Positions 1 through 5,379 of a stretch of 6,007 bases of DNA are shown one piece after another. The notes under the pieces were generated by a model, which saw only the letters and a program-made list of their open reading frames with translations, ran no database searches and was not told the DNA's origin. Each line of letters opens with the position of its first letter. The stretch's first letter is position 1. Position numbers and translations under genes: made by a program. This stretch comes from an uncultured Clostridia bacterium (GTDB lineage Bacteria > Bacillota > Clostridia > Christensenellales > UBA1242): positions 1 through 6,007 of the forward strand of contig CAKVNA010000052.1 in NCBI GenBank assembly GCA_934776915.1. Direction: 5' to 3'.

Positions 1-153
1 GGCAGTGTAAGTTGGGCGATTGTAGGTTACTGTTACATTTGAAGAAGTCCTTTGAGCGGTCGCACCATAAATTATAATGCACAACAAGCCCATAACAAGC
101 GTGTAATTTATGCACAACATCCACACCCGAACCTTGTCCCAAAATCTTCTCAT
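1..153 (-). CDS. Small single-pass membrane protein of unknown function, N-terminal part only
   Basis: On the minus strand an open frame of exactly 51 codons begins with ATG at 153-151 and runs without a stop off the left edge of the window, so the C-terminus is missing. The start is supported by a purine-rich ribosome site, AAAAGGTGAAG (156-166 on +), just before the ATG and by a promoter at 186-214. The protein begins with a basic, Trp-containing head (MRRFWDKVRVW), then one hydrophobic segment at about residues 11-31, then a Ser/Thr/Asn/Tyr-rich stretch alternating V-T-V-T-Y. This fits a type II membrane anchor or uncleaved signal sequence followed by an extracytoplasmic beta-rich part. 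I do not recognise the family. It is divergent from spoIVB, separated by 157 bp. The reality of the gene is fairly secure because start, ribosome site, promoter and membrane segment agree; the function is unknown. Confidence 0.72.
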   Translation of the reverse strand, partial: MRRFWDKVRVWMLCINYTLVMGLLCIIIYGATAQRTSSNVTVTYNRPTYTA

Positions 154-185
154 CGCTTCACCTTTTAAACATATTTTATGCAAAA

Positions 186-214
186 AGTCTAGTTTTAATT
201 AGAAGATTTGTCAA
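186..214 (-). promoter_or_regulatory. Sigma-A-type promoter of the leftward gene
   Basis: Read on the minus strand there is a perfect -35 TTGACA (209-214), a 17-bp spacer and a -10 TAGACT (186-191, 4 of 6 matches to TATAAT). Transcription would start near position 180, leaving a short leader that contains the ribosome site of the gene starting at 153. The elements are read directly; use in the cell is inferred. Confidence 0.55.
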
Positions 215-215
215 G
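207..215 (+). promoter_or_regulatory. Possible 0A box (Spo0A-binding site) over the leftward promoter
   Basis: TTTGTCAAG matches 8 of 9 positions of the 0A-box consensus TTTGTCRAA. It lies exactly over the -35 element of the leftward promoter, a position where a bound Spo0A-type protein could compete with or contact RNA polymerase. A caution is that the reverse complement of an 0A box resembles TTGACA, so a good -35 will often score as a partial 0A box. Confidence 0.3.
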
Positions 216-277
216 TAAAATCATAATATAAAGCTATTTTACATCATTTTCTCCATTTTTTGTATATTGGTTGCGGG

Positions 278-283
278 TATAAT
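278..283 (+). promoter_or_regulatory. Possible -10 element for spoIVB
   Basis: TATAAT lies 28 bp before the first possible spoIVB start codon, but no good -35 lies 16-18 bp upstream. In B. subtilis spoIVB is transcribed in the forespore by sigma-F and sigma-G. A second candidate, CATAATA at 222-228, resembles a sigma-G -10, but I could not find a matching -35 for it. The rest of 154-310 is AT-rich and shows no gene. Confidence 0.22.
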
Positions 284-310
284 TTTGGTTTTGGAATTTA
301 AACTAGAATT

Positions 311-1726
311 ATGGCATACGATCAAAATTTGCGGGGGCGGGTTGCTCAAGGGAACAGTGTTGTAGGGGAAGATGGGCAAGTTGATGGTTGTGAACTTGGG
401 CAGAGCTGCGGCAAGAGGGGAAGAAACGGAAATGGTAAAAGGCGGGGAATGAAAAATTGCCTGGTTTTTTGCTGCGTTGCGGTGCTTGTTCTTTGCGTGG
501 CTGTTTTTATGTTTAACATTCCGTTTGCAAAAATCTCTAATTTCTGCGAGGGTGGAATGGTCACTTCAAGTGAGCTCTCGGAAATTGAGCAAGGCGGTGT
601 GTTTGGACCTTTTGTTTATGCACGAGTTAAAAATAAGACCTTAAGCACAGCTTTTGCTGGCAGTGGGGCGAAGGGTGAAAATGGTGAAAAAGTTTCCGCT
701 GGCACAAAAAAAGCAAATTTTGAGCATGAAATTGAGTTTAGGTTGTTCAACCTCATTCCAATAAAAACGCAAAAGGTGCATCTGTTGGAACAAAACAAGG
801 TTCTTGTAAGCGGTTCTGCTGTAGGGCTTGTTTTAAAAACTAATGGCGTGCTTGTGGTGGGAAGCAGCCCCGTTGCAACACCCGAAGGCGAAGTGGACAT
901 TTGCAAAACGGGTGACATTAAAATTGGGGACACTATTTTGCAGATTGAAAATGAAACAGTGGAAAATGTGTCAAACATTTCAAAAATTGTAAACAAGGAA
1001 AAGAATAAGGGTAGGGACTTGACCGTCAAACTGGTCAGAAACAGCAAGACTATGGATGTTCGAGTTAAGCCTTGCTATGACATAAAGGACGAAAACTACA
1101 AACTGGGCATTTGGGCGAGGGACGATGCCTCGGGCATTGGGACTTTGACTTATGTAACAGACGGCAACAGATTTGGTGCATTGGGTCACCCTATTTGCGA
1201 CAGCGACACAAAAAAGCAGATTGACTTGAGAGAGGGAAAGTTGTATAACTGCTCCATTTTGGGCGTGAACAAAGGTGTAAGCGGCACGCCGGGCGAGATA
1301 AAGGGACTTTTTATGCAAGGCAAAAATGAACAAGGTGTGGTGGAGAAAAACAACAACTATGGCGTTTTTGGCACAGTGGCAAGCGGAAGTGACTTGCTTA
1401 AAAGTGCAAAAGAGTATGAAATTGGCGGGCGACTTTCTGTAAAACCCGGCAAGGCTCAAATTCGTTGTTCCATTGACGGCACAAAGATTGAATGTTTTGA
1501 TATTGAAATTATTAAAACAAATTTCCAAAATCATTCAAACGACAAAAGCATGGTTATTCGTGTGGCAGACCCAGATTTAATTGCAAGAACGGGCGGAATT
1601 GTGCAAGGAATGTCGGGCAGTCCTATAATTCAAAACGGCAAACTTGTTGGGGCAGTGACTCATGTGTTTATAAGTGACCCAACAAAGGGCTTTGGAGTAT
1701 ATATAGACTGGATGTTAGGGCAGTAA
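311..1726 (+). CDS. spoIVB: SpoIVB, sporulation serine peptidase (family S55) with PDZ domain
   Basis: SpoIVB is secreted from the forespore into the intermembrane space. In B. subtilis it cuts SpoIVFA so that the SpoIVFB protease can activate pro-sigma-K. Read from ATG 311 the protein has 471 residues: a Gly/Arg-rich cytoplasmic head (1-46), a membrane segment (48-70), a linker, a PDZ domain (about 165-255, including GDIKIGDTILQIENETV) and the S55 peptidase domain to the end. The catalytic residues can be placed as His293 (GALGHPI), Asp420 (ADPDL) and Ser435 (GMSGSP). The His-Ser spacing of 142 and Asp-Ser spacing of 15 equal those of B. subtilis SpoIVB (H236, D363, S378). The start is uncertain. 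ATG 311 has no clear ribosome site, while in-frame ATG 449 has AAGG six bases upstream and gives 425 residues, close to the 426 of B. subtilis. The next gene is a Spo0A-type gene, the classical spoIVB-spo0A order. Function is very well supported. Confidence 0.96.
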   Translation: MAYDQNLRGRVAQGNSVVGEDGQVDGCELGQSCGKRGRNGNGKRRGMKNCLVFCCVAVLVLCVAVFMFNIPFAKISNFCEGGMVTSSELSEIEQGGVFGPFVYARVKNKTLSTAFAGSGAKGENGEKVSAGTKKANFEHEIEFRLFNLIPIKTQKVHLLEQNKVLVSGSAVGLVLKTNGVLVVGSSPVATPEGEVDICKTGDIKIGDTILQIENETVENVSNISKIVNKEKNKGRDLTVKLVRNSKTMDVRVKPCYDIKDENYKLGIWARDDASGIGTLTYVTDGNRFGALGHPICDSDTKKQIDLREGKLYNCSILGVNKGVSGTPGEIKGLFMQGKNEQGVVEKNNNYGVFGTVASGSDLLKSAKEYEIGGRLSVKPGKAQIRCSIDGTKIECFDIEIIKTNFQNHSNDKSMVIRVADPDLIARTGGIVQGMSGSPIIQNGKLVGAVTHVFISDPTKGFGVYIDWMLGQ

Positions 1727-1727
1727 T

Positions 1728-1807
1728 TTGTAAATTGGTGTCAAAACTTGTAAAAATTTGTAAAATATGTTAAAAAATATTCAAAATTATTAAAATATTT
1801 GTCAAAA
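1728..1807 (+). repeat. Eight 10-bp degenerate direct repeats with phased A-tracts
   Basis: Right after spoIVB the sequence divides into eight consecutive 10-base units: ttgtaaattg, gtgtcaaaac, ttgtaaaaat, ttgtaaaata, tgttaaaaaa, tattcaaaat, tattaaaata and tttgtcaaaa. The shared core is TTGT(A/C)AAA. Seven units keep T at the fourth place; the last is shifted by one base. Runs of 3-6 A centre near 1733, 1744.5, 1754, 1763.5, 1774.5, 1784.5, 1793.5 and 1806.5, a mean spacing of about 10.5 bp, or one helix turn. Such phasing is known to bend DNA. Units 2 and 8 also contain TGTCAAA, the core of a 0A box. The array ends just upstream of the -35 of the Spo0A-like gene. The pattern is directly visible; curvature and protein binding are inferred. 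Confidence 0.65.
1798..1806 (+). promoter_or_regulatory. 0A box upstream of the Spo0A-like gene
   Basis: TTTGTCAAA matches the 0A-box consensus TTTGTCRAA at all nine positions and ends 5 bp before the -35 element of the downstream promoter. Weaker copies are TGTCAAA at 1739-1745 and ATAGTCAAA at 1871-1879 (7 of 9), between promoter and start codon. In B. subtilis the spo0A control region also contains 0A boxes, giving autoregulation. Because the region is AT-rich, chance matches are possible. Confidence 0.5.
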
Positions 1808-1811
1808 AAGC

Positions 1812-1840
1812 TGGACAGCAGGTTTTTGATGTGATATATT
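1812..1840 (+). promoter_or_regulatory. Sigma-A promoter of the Spo0A-like gene, with extended -10
   Basis: The -35 is TGGACA (1812-1817, 5 of 6 matches), the spacer is 17 bp, and the -10 is TATATT (1835-1840, 5 of 6) preceded by TGA, an extended -10 (1832-1834). Transcription would start near 1847, leaving a leader of about 44 bases before ATG 1891. No sigma-H-type promoter was recognised, unlike B. subtilis spo0A, which has both sigma-A and sigma-H promoters. Confidence 0.68.
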
Positions 1841-1890
1841 TTTAATATTATTTTACAAAATTATTTAAAAATAGTCAAAAGAGGGATAAA

Positions 1891-2604
1891 ATGACTAACT
1901 TACCAGTTTACTTTTACTCCACCACAGGAGATAGTTCAATATCCAAAGCGGTCTGTGATGCACTGGCACCTTCGGGTATGTGTGTGCAGAAAATGGAGTC
2001 ATTTGGAGAAATGGTTTTTAGTTCCAAGTGTCAGCCATGCTATGTTATTATTGATGCGACCTACAACTTTGGCGACCTGCCCAAATTGATGCTGAATAAG
2101 TTGTTCCGTGCGGGAATGATTGAAAAAGTGTTTTATATTGTGGAACCCAGTTGCAAAACGAACTGTCGAACGAAGATATTTTGGGATTCGCAGTTTACTG
2201 AAAATCTGGAATGTGAATTTAAAAGAATAGAAGAAGAAAGACTTTCTAAAATGTCCATGAAAAATCACTCGTGGAAAAAGATAATTGGCAAAAAACTCTA
2301 CTCGTGGGGAATGTCTTATAGGCATAGCGGGTTCAGCTTAATGCTGGAAGCATTGGTGTATTATTTGGATAGTCGGGAGGACTATGCAAACTTATATAAA
2401 AATGTCTATCCACACTTAGGGAATATGTTTTGCCTATCTTATGCTGCGGTTGAGAACGGAATTAGAAAGTCTATTTTATATGCGTCAAAAACGGCAAATT
2501 TTCCTTTTGATTATGTTCCTTCAAACAAAGAATTCTTTAGATATGCTTGCCAAACATTTTCTGACCTTTGTGCCTCAAAAGCACTTGTTAGGTTTAGGGC
2601 TTAA
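1891..2604 (+). CDS. spo0A: Spo0A-like response regulator with degenerate receiver domain
   Basis: Spo0A is the master regulator of sporulation entry: phosphorylation of its receiver domain lets the C-terminal domain bind 0A boxes. This 237-residue protein (B. subtilis: 267) is recognised by position after spoIVB and by its C-terminal half. About residues 128-230 follow the Spo0A effector domain, with matching G140, YP (173-174), the VExxIRxxI core of the recognition helix (187-195) and the late S/T-N-x-E-F (211-215). The N-terminal half has receiver-like strands, and D55 in VIID aligns with phospho-acceptor D56. However, the paired Asp after strand 1 (B. subtilis D10, D11) are Ser10-Thr11, and the conserved Thr and Lys of strands 4 and 5 are not seen. 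In the recognition helix the S-R before VE is A-A and the R after it is N. The start has GAGGGA six bases before ATG. It may be the cell's only, fast-evolving Spo0A or a paralogue that works without phosphorylation. Confidence 0.8.
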   Translation: MTNLPVYFYSTTGDSSISKAVCDALAPSGMCVQKMESFGEMVFSSKCQPCYVIIDATYNFGDLPKLMLNKLFRAGMIEKVFYIVEPSCKTNCRTKIFWDSQFTENLECEFKRIEEERLSKMSMKNHSWKKIIGKKLYSWGMSYRHSGFSLMLEALVYYLDSREDYANLYKNVYPHLGNMFCLSYAAVENGIRKSILYASKTANFPFDYVPSNKEFFRYACQTFSDLCASKALVRFRA

Positions 2605-2645
2605 TTGTGGTTGTAAATATTTGCTTTCAATAATAAATATATTGT

Positions 2646-3248
2646 GTGAGTAAGTATTATTTTTGGGATAATGTAAAACTATTCTTTAGGCTTAATAAGA
2701 CCTTAATTCTGTCAATCTGTTGCATAATTTTTGTTGGCGTTTTGACGGGTATTTTTTGTGTTGCAAAATCGTCAAGTGAAATATTTTTAACTCATATTCA
2801 ATGTTTTGCACTCCGAAGTTATTTTCTCCACAAAATGTCACTTGTTGGTTTTTTGATGCTTGAAAGTTTGTTTGTTGCAATATGTTTTGTTTTAATTTTC
2901 CTTATGTCATATCTCAAATGTGGCAAGTTTTTGATTGTTCTTTTGTCCTTGTATATAAGTTTTCGCTTGGGAGTGACGGTGGCTGTTTTGGTGTGTGTTA
3001 TGGGGGTAGTAAAGGGGCTTTTGTTTGCCATTCTTGCAGTGCTTGTTCCATGCGTGTTTAGGCTTGTTATGTATTTGATTTTTGGGTTTAGAATGTGTGA
3101 TTTTAACAAACAATTTTGTATGTTTGGCAACTCGGCAATAAGAGGTGAAGAAGCAAAACTAACATTGTGTTTTTATGCTGTTTGTGTGGTGGCGGTGGCG
3201 GTTCAAACTATCATTTTGTTAATTCTTGGCAATTTATTTGTGTTTTAG
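2646..3248 (+). CDS. spoIIM: SpoIIM-like integral membrane protein (DUF95/SpoIIM family)
   Basis: In B. subtilis SpoIIM works with SpoIID and SpoIIP in septal peptidoglycan remodelling and engulfment. This 200-residue protein has about five membrane segments (roughly 18-39, 66-90, 93-118, 121-148, 173-199). The central stretch at 101-148 follows the SpoIIM pattern: a short F-x-x-G-x-x-x motif, a hydrophobic run, MGVVKG where the family has a G-x-K/N-G turn, then LVP where the family has L-P before the next helix. The match is by pattern only, and the usual Pro-Gln of that site reads Pro-Cys here. Neighbours help: spoIIM lies upstream of the punA-dacF region in B. subtilis. The start is GTG with no visible Shine-Dalgarno site, 41 bp after the Spo0A-like stop, so the true start or its mode of translation is uncertain. 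It contains 12 Cys, mostly in or near membrane segments. The main alternative is an unrelated membrane protein. Confidence 0.6.
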   Translation: MSKYYFWDNVKLFFRLNKTLILSICCIIFVGVLTGIFCVAKSSSEIFLTHIQCFALRSYFLHKMSLVGFLMLESLFVAICFVLIFLMSYLKCGKFLIVLLSLYISFRLGVTVAVLVCVMGVVKGLLFAILAVLVPCVFRLVMYLIFGFRMCDFNKQFCMFGNSAIRGEEAKLTLCFYAVCVVAVAVQTIILLILGNLFVF

Positions 3249-3268
3249 TAGTTTTTTTTGCAAAAATG

Positions 3269-3277
3269 TGTTATTAT
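3269..3277 (+). promoter_or_regulatory. Possible extended -10 promoter before the nucleoside phosphorylase gene
   Basis: TGT followed by TATTAT (3272-3277, 5 of 6 matches to TATAAT) forms an extended -10, but no convincing -35 lies at the right distance, only a T-rich run. Transcription would start near 3284, directly before the ribosome site TAGGAG (3286-3291). It may allow some transcription independent of the upstream gene. The evidence is weak. Confidence 0.3.
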
Positions 3278-3296
3278 TTTCTTAGTAGGAGATTAT

Positions 3297-4115
3297 ATGG
3301 AACATTTTGTGGATAAAACTGTAAAGTTTTTAAGAACAACACTTAACATAGATAATATCGACCTTGCCATTATTTCTGGCGTGAGTTATGAGGAATTTGC
3401 AGACCATATTGAAAACAAAAGCGAAATTAGATTTGCAGACATTCCCGATATGAAGGTCTTGGGTTCAGACATAATTGAAAATAAATTTGTCTATGGCACA
3501 TTTGCGGGCAAGAAAGTATTATTTTCTGTTGGAAGATTGCATTATAACAATGGCTATACAGGTCAAGACATTGCAAACTTTATCTTTATCCTAAAAGAAC
3601 TGGGTGCAAAGCGACTTATCGTCACCGCCAGCGTTGGCTCAAGCAATAAACATATTCATGTGGGCGACATTGTAACTGCCACCGACCATATAAATCTAAC
3701 TGGCAGAAATGCTCTTTTCGGCTGCGACTACAACAGATATGGCAGTTTGTTTGTTGACCTTGACAGTTGCTATGATAGGGAAATGATAAAGACTCTTTCC
3801 TCTACTGCACGAAAAGAACTTAAAATGAAAGTGAAAGAAGGGGTTTTAGCCGAGTTTTCGGGGCCTTCTGTTGAAACTTTAAGCGAAAGTAGATTTGCAA
3901 AACAAATAGGTGCAGATTTTGCAGGCTTTAATGTTGTAAATGAAGTTATTTGTGCAAACTATTGCTCGCTTCCCGTAATTATGCTTGGACTTGTCACCAA
4001 TTATGCCGTTTTGTATTCCGCTGGCAAACTTAAACACGAGGACATCGATTACAATAGAAATCTTGCCAAAGGTTACTATCTTGAACTTTTGGAAAGATTT
4101 ATTTACAATGTTTAA
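3297..4115 (+). CDS. Purine nucleoside phosphorylase family protein (trimeric PNP/PunA type), divergent active site
   Basis: Trimeric PNPs split purine nucleosides with phosphate into base and ribose-1-phosphate in cytoplasmic salvage. The start is ATG 3297, with AGGAG five bases upstream; it gives 272 residues, the usual family length. An in-frame TTG at 3258 lacks a ribosome site. The sequence is collinear with B. subtilis PunA: a phosphate loop reading ISGVS (26-30, usually GSGLG), the phosphate ligands R80 and H82 in GRLHYNNGY, DHINLTGRNAL (130-140), GPSVET (189-194) with E193 (human E201), and N235 (human N243). Several conserved residues differ. The N-A-A-G segment reads A-S-V-G (111-114), the aromatic residue before the key Glu is V192, and the usual V-G-M-S is A-G-F-N (209-212), so the base-side Met-Ser is Phe-Asn. 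It sits just before dacF, as punA does in B. subtilis; deoB is absent. It may be an enzyme with changed preference or a weakened paralogue. Confidence 0.88.
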   Translation: MEHFVDKTVKFLRTTLNIDNIDLAIISGVSYEEFADHIENKSEIRFADIPDMKVLGSDIIENKFVYGTFAGKKVLFSVGRLHYNNGYTGQDIANFIFILKELGAKRLIVTASVGSSNKHIHVGDIVTATDHINLTGRNALFGCDYNRYGSLFVDLDSCYDREMIKTLSSTARKELKMKVKEGVLAEFSGPSVETLSESRFAKQIGADFAGFNVVNEVICANYCSLPVIMLGLVTNYAVLYSAGKLKHEDIDYNRNLAKGYYLELLERFIYNV

Positions 4116-4120
4116 TATTT

Positions 4121-4136
4121 TTTGCAATTTTGCAAA
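4121..4136 (+). repeat. Short palindrome between the PNP and dacF genes
   Basis: TTTGCAA and its reverse complement TTGCAAA are separated by two bases within the 44-bp gap before dacF. A two-base loop is too tight for a good RNA hairpin, so an operator-like DNA site is possible, but in AT-rich DNA such a short palindrome may be chance. No clear promoter was found in this gap. Confidence 0.25.
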
Positions 4137-4159
4137 CACTAAGAGCAAGGAGATAATTT

Positions 4160-5329
4160 ATGAAAAGAAAAATTATATCACTTGCTTTTTTGTTTTTGTT
4201 TGTTGTTTGCTCTATGATGGGGAAAAGTGTTGTTATGGCACAGCCCGTTGCATCAGACGGCAGCAACCTCAATGTAAAAGCATATTATCTTATGGATTAT
4301 GCCACAGGTGAAACATTGCTTGAAAATAATGCTGAGCAAAAATTGCCCGTTGCATCAATCGTCAAACTTATGACCATTGACCTTGTGTGCAGAGAAATTG
4401 AAGCGGGGAACTTAAACCTTGAAGATACTTTGGTCGCTTCGGAAAACGCTTCAAGCATGGGCGGGTCACAGGTGTTTATTGAAACAAATGGTGAATATTC
4501 GGTGGCGGATATGCTTAAATCTGTTATTGTAAGTTCTGCAAATGACGCAAGTGTTGCCCTTGCTGAAAAAATTGCTGGAAGCGAAGAAGAATTTGTAAAC
4601 ATGATGAACGCTAGGGCAAAAGAACTAAATCTTTCTGGCACAAACTATGTCAACTGCACTGGACTTCCTGCTCCAAATCAATTTTCATGTGCAAAGGACA
4701 CAGCAATTCTCTTAAGAGAGGTGTCCTCTCATGATATTTATCACAAATTTAGCACTATTTGGATGGACACATTATCTCACCCAAAGGGCAGAGAAAGTGA
4801 ACTTGTGAACACAAACAAACTCATAAGATATTATGAGGGCTGTGACGGTGGCAAAACGGGTTCTACAAGCGAGGCAGGCTATTGTCTATCCGCCACTGCA
4901 AAGCGTGGCAATATGAGGCTTGTAGGCGTTGTTTTGGGGGCAGAAAATGGTAAGGCAAGATTTTCTGAAACATCAAAACTATTAAATTATGGATTTGCAA
5001 ACTTTGAAAATAAAAAAGTTGTAGATTGCGATAGTTTTGAAGTAGATATTGAAGTTGCGGGCGGAAAGGTAAAAATGGCTAAGGCAAAACCAAGCGAAGA
5101 CCTTGTTGTGCTTTGCAAAAAAAGAGATAATGCAGGTGATGTGAGTGTTGAAACAAAACTTAATAATGTGTCAGCTCCACTTTTGGCGGGGGATAAGGTC
5201 GGAATGGTGTATGTCACAAAAAACGGCGTTGTTGTGGCAGAAAGCGAACTTTTGCTAACTCAAAACATAGAGAAAGCAAATATGCTAGACGACATTCAAA
5301 AAATTGTTGAATATTGGAAGATTTTGTGA
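4160..5329 (+). CDS. dacF: D-alanyl-D-alanine carboxypeptidase (serine, S11 family, DacF type)
   Basis: This penicillin-binding protein removes the terminal D-Ala from peptidoglycan stem peptides outside the membrane. The 389-residue protein has a signal peptide (basic KRK, hydrophobic core, likely cut after VVMA near residue 27). The catalytic domain carries all three class motifs: S66-I-V-K69 (SxxK, nucleophile Ser66 and Lys69), S126-A-N128 (SxN) and K232-T-G234 (KTG). A PBP5-type C-terminal beta domain follows at about 285-365, then an end helix (about 368-389) that could lie on the membrane surface, as in other class members. ATG 4160 is preceded by a strong AAGGAG (4147-4152). In B. subtilis dacF follows punA and is made in the forespore under sigma-F, where it helps set spore cortex cross-linking; the PNP gene here ends 44 bp upstream. 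The choice of DacF over DacA or DacB rests on this context. No sigma-F promoter was recognised. A terminator follows. Confidence 0.93.
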   Translation: MKRKIISLAFLFLFVVCSMMGKSVVMAQPVASDGSNLNVKAYYLMDYATGETLLENNAEQKLPVASIVKLMTIDLVCREIEAGNLNLEDTLVASENASSMGGSQVFIETNGEYSVADMLKSVIVSSANDASVALAEKIAGSEEEFVNMMNARAKELNLSGTNYVNCTGLPAPNQFSCAKDTAILLREVSSHDIYHKFSTIWMDTLSHPKGRESELVNTNKLIRYYEGCDGGKTGSTSEAGYCLSATAKRGNMRLVGVVLGAENGKARFSETSKLLNYGFANFENKKVVDCDSFEVDIEVAGGKVKMAKAKPSEDLVVLCKKRDNAGDVSVETKLNNVSAPLLAGDKVGMVYVTKNGVVVAESELLLTQNIEKANMLDDIQKIVEYWKIL

Positions 5330-5350
5330 ACAAAACACACCCTAAATTTG

Positions 5351-5379
5351 TTGCTAAAAATGCATAAATAATATATAAT
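5351..5379 (+). promoter_or_regulatory. Sigma-A-type promoter of the M50 protease gene
   Basis: TTGCTA (5351-5356, 4 of 6 matches to TTGACA), a 17-bp spacer and a perfect TATAAT (5374-5379) form a promoter just after the dacF stop. The start point would be near 5386, so the leader holds the right half of the downstream hairpin and the ribosome site. Its -10 overlaps the left arm of the terminator by two bases. Confidence 0.5.

Noticed and set aside
66..119. Inverted repeat CATAAATTA/TAATTTATG and direct repeat ATGCACAACA
   Set aside because: Both lie inside the coding part of the leftward gene, and the direct repeat is 33 bp (11 codons) apart, encoding similar hydrophobic residues of the membrane segment.
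980..1534. A 184-codon minus-strand open frame inside spoIVB
   Set aside because: It lies opposite the S55 domain and PDZ region, whose residues match the family, so it is a shadow frame.
1804..1827. Hairpin GCTG-GA-CAGC followed by a T-run as a spoIVB terminator
   Set aside because: The stem is only 4 bp with a two-base loop, and the same bases form a convincing -35 and spacer of a promoter.
2441..2653. A 70-codon open frame overlapping the end of the Spo0A-like gene
   Set aside because: It lies in another frame of a gene with clear homology, has no good ribosome site, and shows no recognisable motif.
3258..3296. Upstream TTG start for the phosphorylase gene
   Set aside because: ATG 3297 has AGGAG at ideal spacing and gives the normal family length; the extra residues do not resemble PNP.
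3985..4311. A 108-codon frame spanning the PNP-dacF junction
   Set aside because: It overlaps two well-supported genes in a different frame and its translation looks like out-of-frame sequence.
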